Source of the DNA: Planctomycetota bacterium | Lineage (GTDB): Bacteria > Planctomycetota > UBA1135 | Direction: 5' to 3' | Length of the DNA: 64,000 bases | NCBI GenBank assembly: GCA_027623295.1 | Contig: JAQBXR010000005.1 | Location: 1-64,000, forward strand | Shown here: positions 59,448 to 64,000 of the stretch, one piece after another | Layout: each line of letters begins with the position of its first letter | How positions within the stretch are numbered: the stretch's first letter is position 1 | Notes under the pieces: model-generated | Told to the model about the DNA's origin: nothing | Seen by the model: only the letters and a program-made list of their open reading frames with translations | The model's database searches: none | Position numbers and translations under genes: made by a program

Positions 59448-62006
59448 ATGAACCCAGATTCTCTCACGCAGAAAACTCAAGAGGCCCTGCATCTCGCAGA
59501 GCGCTTCACCCGTGATCTCTCACACAGAGAGGTCATGCCGGCACACCTTCTTCTTGCTCTTTTAAAACAAGAAAAAGGACTTGTACCTGCCCTCATCTCG
59601 AAGACCGAGCTCAGTCCATTATTGGCTGAAGCCCTTGCTAATGCTGCCTTAGCAAAACTGCCCAAGGTTCAGCCGGGCGACGTTTTGGCCTCAAAGGAGC
59701 TTGGTTTTTTGCTGCAGGCCGCTGACGCATGCCGCCAAGCAAAGGGTGATGACTTCTTATCCACCGAGCACCTACTCATTGCTTTAGTCTCGGCCGACTC
59801 CCCTCTTGGCAAAGAACTGCAGGAAGCTGGAGCGACTCAAGCTGCAGTCCGGGAAGCCCTGGAAGAAATCCGAGGAGACCGTCGAGTCACCGATGCCAAT
59901 CCGGAAGCCAGTGATGATGCGCTTGGAAAGTATGCGCAGGACCTCACTCAGCTTGCCCGCGAAGGAAAGCTGGATCCAGTCATTGGTCGCGATGAAGAAA
60001 TACGTCGGGTCATGCAAATCTTGTCGCGCCGCACCAAGAACAATCCGGTGTTGGTCGGCGAACCTGGGGTCGGCAAAACCGCGGTGGTCGAAGGATTGGC
60101 CCAGCGCATTCTGTCCGGCGATGTGCCCACCGGTCTCGAAAACAAGCGCTTGATGTCTTTGGACTTGGGCGCCCTTTTGGCCGGTGCAAAATATCGCGGT
60201 GAGTTTGAGGAACGACTCAAAGCTGTGCTTAAAGAAGTCCAAGATGCAGACGGCGGCATCATTTTGTTCATCGATGAGCTGCACACCATGGTGGGTGCGG
60301 GAGCTGCTGAAGGAGCGGTCGATGCCGCGAACCTACTCAAGCCAGCCTTGGCCCGCGGCGCACTGCGTTGTATTGGCGCAACCACTTATGGAGAGTACCG
60401 TAAATACATCGAGAAAGATGCGGCGCTCGAACGAAGGTTCCAGCCGGTAAAAGTGGAAGAGCCCGATGTCGCGGAAACCATTGCCATCTTGCGCGGCTTG
60501 CAAGAACGTTATGAAGTGCATCATGGTGTGAAAATCACCGATGCTGCTTTAGTCGCTGCCACTAACTTGTCGCATCGTTACATCGCAGATCGTCAGCTGC
60601 CAGACAAAGCGATTGACGCCATGGATGAAGCCATGAGTCGTTTGCGGTTGGAGTTGGATTCCATGCCTGCGGAACTCGATGCCATGGAGCGCCGTTTACG
60701 CCGCATTCAAATTGAGCAAGCAGGATTGGAAGCGGAAGGCGGTGAAGATGCCACTGCCAAAATTAAGGCTTTGGAAGAAGATAAAGCCGAAGTGGAGGAG
60801 CATGCGCAAGCCCTTCGTGCACGTTGGCAAAATGAAAAACAGCAAGTGGATTTGATAAAGGATTCCATGGCCAAGGTGGAAGAGTTGCGTATTCGCGCTG
60901 GACAATTAGAGCGTGAAGGTAACTTGGAAGAAGTCGGACGCATTCAGTTTGGCGAGATTCCGGCACTTGAAGCTGCCGCGGAAAAGGCTGCCTCCAAACT
61001 GCATGAACTTCAAGGCGAGCATCCAATCTTGCGCGAAGAAGTCGGCCCTAGCGAAATTGCTGAGGTGGTTGCCGCGTGGACTGGAATCCCAGTGGATCGC
61101 ATGATCGAAACCGAGCGCCAACGATTGTTGGAGCTGGAATCCTTGCTGAAGAAGCATGTCATCGGACAAGATGAAGCCGTCACGGCGGTAGCAGAAACCG
61201 TGCGCCGTGCGCGTGCCGGCCTGCAAGATGAGAGCCGCCCACTGGGTAGTTTTATTTTCCTGGGACCGACCGGAGTAGGCAAAACCGAATTGTGCAAAGC
61301 CATCGCTACGGAACTGTTTGGAGACCAACAAGCCATGGTCCGCCTCGATATGTCGGAGTACCAAGAGAAACACACGGTTGCGCGCTTGATTGGTGCGCCT
61401 CCGGGTTACATCGGCCATGATGAAGGCGGCCAACTTACCGAACTGGTAAGGCGTCATCCTTATTCCATCGTTCTCTTCGACGAAGTGGAAAAGGCTCACC
61501 CCGATGTCTTCAACACTTTGCTGCAAGTGCTCGATGACGGTCGCTTGACGGACAGCAAAGGGCGTACGGTGGATTTCCGCAATACGCTCTTGGTGATGAC
61601 CTCGAACTTGCGCAGCATGTCGGATTTGAAAGCGCACTTCCGCCCTGAATTTGTAAACCGTATCGATGAAGTTTTGGTGTTCGACTCCTTGTCGAAAGAA
61701 GCACTAGTACGCATTGTTGATTTACAAATGACCGAGCTTGCAAAGCGCCTCATGAAAAACACCCAGTTGCACCTCGAGGTTGACGCTGATGCCCGAGCCT
61801 GGTTAGCCGAGCGAGGTTACGACGCCGACTTTGGAGCCCGCCCACTGCGGAGGCTCATTCAACGAGAGATTCTGAATCCACTTTCGGAAAAACTCCTCAG
61901 GGGTGAGCTCGAGGATTGTGATGGAGTGCGTGTGGGAGTTGCAGATGGGAAGCTCGCTTTCGAGTCGACGCAAGTCGGCGTCGAGGCGTACCATTCCATT
62001 TCGTGA
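59448..62006 (+). CDS. clpB: ATP-dependent disaggregase ClpB
   Basis: The protein is 852 residues from ATG 59448. The N-terminal Clp_N double repeat ([20 protein letters not shown]) is followed by NBD1 with Walker [14 protein letters not shown] and Walker [10 protein letters not shown]. The ClpB-specific coiled-coil middle domain spans about 390-520. NBD2 has [26 protein letters not shown] and [12 protein letters not shown]. The segment after TSNL in NBD2 is about 20 residues shorter than in E. coli ClpB. With DnaK it reactivates aggregated proteins. Its stop overlaps the next gene (GTGA). Confidence 0.95.
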   Translation: MNPDSLTQKTQEALHLAERFTRDLSHREVMPAHLLLALLKQEKGLVPALISKTELSPLLAEALANAALAKLPKVQPGDVLASKELGFLLQAADACRQAKGDDFLSTEHLLIALVSADSPLGKELQEAGATQAAVREALEEIRGDRRVTDANPEASDDALGKYAQDLTQLAREGKLDPVIGRDEEIRRVMQILSRRTKNNPVLVGEPGVGKTAVVEGLAQRILSGDVPTGLENKRLMSLDLGALLAGAKYRGEFEERLKAVLKEVQDADGGIILFIDELHTMVGAGAAEGAVDAANLLKPALARGALRCIGATTYGEYRKYIEKDAALERRFQPVKVEEPDVAETIAILRGLQERYEVHHGVKITDAALVAATNLSHRYIADRQLPDKAIDAMDEAMSRLRLELDSMPAELDAMERRLRRIQIEQAGLEAEGGEDATAKIKALEEDKAEVEEHAQALRARWQNEKQQVDLIKDSMAKVEELRIRAGQLEREGNLEEVGRIQFGEIPALEAAAEKAASKLHELQGEHPILREEVGPSEIAEVVAAWTGIPVDRMIETERQRLLELESLLKKHVIGQDEAVTAVAETVRRARAGLQDESRPLGSFIFLGPTGVGKTELCKAIATELFGDQQAMVRLDMSEYQEKHTVARLIGAPPGYIGHDEGGQLTELVRRHPYSIVLFDEVEKAHPDVFNTLLQVLDDGRLTDSKGRTVDFRNTLLVMTSNLRSMSDLKAHFRPEFVNRIDEVLVFDSLSKEALVRIVDLQMTELAKRLMKNTQLHLEVDADARAWLAERGYDADFGARPLRRLIQREILNPLSEKLLRGELEDCDGVRVGVADGKLAFESTQVGVEAYHSIS

Positions 62007-62887
62007 TCCGCACCCAAGACCTTTTCAAGAGTTACGCTGCGCAGCAAGTGCTGCGCGGCGTTTCCCTTCAAGTAGAGAGAGGTGAAATTTTCGGATTCGT
62101 TGGTCCCAATGGGGCTGGCAAAACAACCTTTCTAAAATGTTTGCTCGGCATCGCCCAGCCTTTGTCGGGCAAGATCCATATTGGCGGTGTCGATGTAAGC
62201 AAGCAGCCGCTCGCGGCGCGAAAGCTTTGTGGTTATGCGCCGAGTGAAACCGCCATGTACGACTCGCTTTCGGTATGGAACATGGTGCGATTCTGTTTAG
62301 CCTCCTATAAGCAAGCCGATTATGCGCGCGCGAAACAGCTGCTAGATTTATATCAACTACCGCACAAAACTCGTGTTCGTTCCTTGAGCCATGGAATGAA
62401 GCGCAAGTTGCTGTTGACCCAAGCGATAGCAAGTGGTGCGCCCGTTCTCCTTTTGGATGAACCCATGGAAGGTCTCGACCCCGAAGCCAGACGCCTCTTT
62501 GAACGGCAACTACAGGGGGAAGCTGCTGCTGGCCGCACCGTGTTCTTCAGTTCCCACGATCTCGCAAGCGTGGAACGCGTTTGTGAACGCGTTGCTTTTT
62601 TGCGTTCCGGAAAACTGCTCGCTTGTGACCGTGTAGAAAATATTCTAGAGCAAGCCGGTCACACTCTACGCGTGCATCTCCGTGAACCTCGCGCCCTGAA
62701 TACTATGCCCAAAGCACCCGGCATTACCTGGTCAGGAAAAGATGCGCTTTGGAAAATGTATTTCGATGGCCCCATGGAAAACGCCATGGCCTTGTTGCAG
62801 GACCTTCCCATCGCTGGCCTACGCGATGCCTCTGGGGGACTGGAAGAAGTGTTTGAAGCGCTTTACGGACCGGAGCTTGAAGCATGA
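62003..62887 (+). CDS. ABC transporter ATP-binding protein
   Basis: This 294-residue protein starts at GTG overlapping the clpB stop (GTGA). Walker A is GPNGAGKTTFLKC (about 34-46). The signature region reads LSHGMKRKLLLTQAIA, followed by Walker B VLLLDEPMEGLDP and the H-loop in FFSSHDLASVE. This is a CcmA/ABC-2-type exporter ATPase. A C-terminal extension of about 80 residues follows the nucleotide-binding domain. Its permease is the next gene, which is broken. Substrate unknown. Confidence 0.92.
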   Translation: MIRTQDLFKSYAAQQVLRGVSLQVERGEIFGFVGPNGAGKTTFLKCLLGIAQPLSGKIHIGGVDVSKQPLAARKLCGYAPSETAMYDSLSVWNMVRFCLASYKQADYARAKQLLDLYQLPHKTRVRSLSHGMKRKLLLTQAIASGAPVLLLDEPMEGLDPEARRLFERQLQGEAAAGRTVFFSSHDLASVERVCERVAFLRSGKLLACDRVENILEQAGHTLRVHLREPRALNTMPKAPGITWSGKDALWKMYFDGPMENAMALLQDLPIAGLRDASGGLEEVFEALYGPELEA

Positions 62888-63439
62888 TGCTTGCCCTGCA
62901 CTACGCACGCGAACAACGCTTCCTTGTCATGGGGTACTTCGTCCTACTCCTCATCAACTTAATTGCGGGCACTCTTTATTGGCCGGAGATGCGCGATAAC
63001 TTCCCGGAGATCATAAAGCTCATCCCGATCGAACCCATGCAGAAATTCGTGCGCGCCTTCGAAGAGCAAGGATTTTGGGCTTACTTTTGCGTGCAGCACT
63101 TCTTCAAAGGGGCCGGCATGTTTGGTCTCGCAGCAGGCGGTCTCATGGGATCGGGGATTATTGCCGGGGAAGTCGATCACCGCAGCAACTGCGCTCTCTT
63201 CGCGATTCAGCCATAACTTAAAAGGTGGCTTACTCGTGCTTGGCTTTATGCTCCTCCAGCTCGCGGTCTACATGATTGACAAACTGTGGGACTACTCGCT
63301 TTACAACCTCATTGACCTCGACGTCACCCTGCCCATCGAGCAGGGCATTTCCCCTTGGTATGAAACGACCTGGCTAGCAGGATTAATTGTTCTGTTTTAC
63401 GGCCTCGCCTACATGGGATTCCGTAAACGAGATTTCTAG
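62884..63439 (+). pseudogene. ABC-2 type permease, frameshifted and short
   Basis: ATG 62884 (ATGA overlap with the ATPase stop) encodes MMLALHYAREQRFLVMGYFV and further membrane segments to GSGIIAGEVDHRS and CALFAIQP, where a TAA at 63214 ends the frame. The +1 frame continues with NLKGGLLVLGFMLLQLAVYM and ends LAYMGFRKRDF, a typical ABC-2 permease C-terminus. Removing one base near 63214 would join them into about 184 residues, still shorter than a usual 250-residue permease, with the middle membrane helices missing. It is either decayed or affected by a sequence error. Confidence 0.7.
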
Positions 63440-64000
63440 TCGCGGTAATCGCAGTCGCCTTGGCAATAAAACCAATTCTTGCCATCCATGACCGCGCCTA
63501 AGGTTTCATAAGCTTCCTCGCTTTGCTGGTAAGGAGTCGAGCCCGGCATAGGAGTACAAATCACTTTGTCGACGCGTTCATAGGGACTCTTGCGGCCATT
63601 GCGGAACTCCTCAAAAGCCTTTTGCTCCACGCCGTTCTCCTTAATGGCAAAGCGCAGGAAAGCGCATCCGCTTTGAGCGGCTAAGCGACGCGACTCATCG
63701 AGTAGGCCCATGACGGTGGATTCATCCTCGCCGTGCCATAAGTCGAGGATGGTCGCAATGCGATTGCCTTGATCCTCCCACTCACGCCACACGACATAGC
63801 CCACCAGCTTTCCATCGCGGCGTGCTTCGACAATGCGATGGTCCCAAAAGGGATTCTCTACGTATCGCCAGTTCAAGGTGGCTGCATCGCGCCAAAACAC
63901 TACGGCATATTGATCGCGAAAGTCTTCCCACAGGGCATCGAATTCGGAGCTGAACCGCTCGACCTGCTTAAAGTTCAAACCAGTCGGTGGCGTTTTCCAA
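63436..64000 (-). CDS. GNAT-like acetyltransferase (partial, runs off the window)
   Basis: The frame is open to the right window edge; the TTG at 63978 used by the ORF track is probably internal, as the preceding codons (WKTPPTG) continue sensibly. The visible 188 residues contain FWRDAATLNWRYVENP, seen in GNAT/FemAB-like acyltransferases with an RD..LNWR.. pattern, and KLVGYVVWRE of the acetyl-CoA fold. The N-terminal part and start lie outside. Its end overlaps the permease end by 4 bases. Confidence 0.65.
   Translation of the reverse strand, partial: WKTPPTGLNFKQVERFSSEFDALWEDFRDQYAVVFWRDAATLNWRYVENPFWDHRIVEARRDGKLVGYVVWREWEDQGNRIATILDLWHGEDESTVMGLLDESRRLAAQSGCAFLRFAIKENGVEQKAFEEFRNGRKSPYERVDKVICTPMPGSTPYQQSEEAYETLGAVMDGKNWFYCQGDCDYRD

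Overview
The window looks like chromosomal DNA of a Planctomycetota bacterium, probably one of the poorly cultured lineages. I infer this from the mix of families: secreted squalene-cyclase-like repeat proteins, a secreted HEAT-repeat/von Willebrand A protein, a large MA-type metallopeptidase, a lipoprotein sulfatase, CehA/McbA-type metallohydrolases and many orphan secreted proteins. Clear Shine-Dalgarno sites are rare, genes are densely packed, and both strands are used in short operons. I see no phage, insertion sequence, CRISPR array or rRNA. The only RNA gene is a tRNA-Leu(GAG).

Layout. 1-9996: tail of an upstream gene, OPT transporter, ferritin-like protein, HI0933-type flavoprotein, esterase with a broken partner gene, MltA, sulfatase, orphan lipoprotein. 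10000-15930: DMT transporter, Ntn asparaginase, GH3/NagZ-like enzyme, sodium:solute symporter and Bax-inhibitor-1 protein, closed by a strong terminator. 15965-27355: mostly secreted proteins, including two PA14-like/cyclase-repeat paralogues (one cut short), a 1139-residue metallopeptidase, tryptophanase and HEAT-vWA protein. 27365-36283: PriA, CobW-type GTPase, RNase D, metallohydrolase, and a coupled secreted protein/matrixin pair. 36377-40839: TPR protein, Nudix hydrolase, zinc-ribbon protein, then receiver domain-groES-groEL. 40838-47626: carbonic anhydrase and SulP transporter in divergent orientation, methyltransferase, tRNA, a large membrane-anchored protein, aminotransferase. 47810-56627: HD phosphohydrolase, RluB-like synthase, ManA, SprT-like protease, NagA, RsmD, PdxJ, glycosyltransferase. 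56630-64000: a small family of secreted proteins ending in an acidic tail with terminal Phe, DUF456 protein, ClpB, ABC transporter with a broken permease, and a partial GNAT-like gene.

Most striking observation. Both chaperone units (receiver-groES-groEL and clpB) are preceded by a sigma-54-like -24/-12 element, GGCACG-N4-TTGC. In both cases a CTGYC-N5-GGCAG palindrome lies exactly 9 bases upstream of the GG. No CIRCE element was seen. This suggests a chaperone regulon controlled by a composite element that I do not recognise among known heat-shock operators. The second notable signal is the family of three secreted proteins plus one gene remnant that share the acidic, Phe-terminal tail.

Functionally, MltA, the NagZ-like GH3 enzyme and NagA would fit turnover of peptidoglycan and amino sugars. 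SulP plus carbonic anhydrase fits bicarbonate uptake. Several genes are broken: the esterase partner, the ABC permease, the shortened cyclase-repeat gene and a paralogue remnant. Two of these breaks could be sequencing errors.
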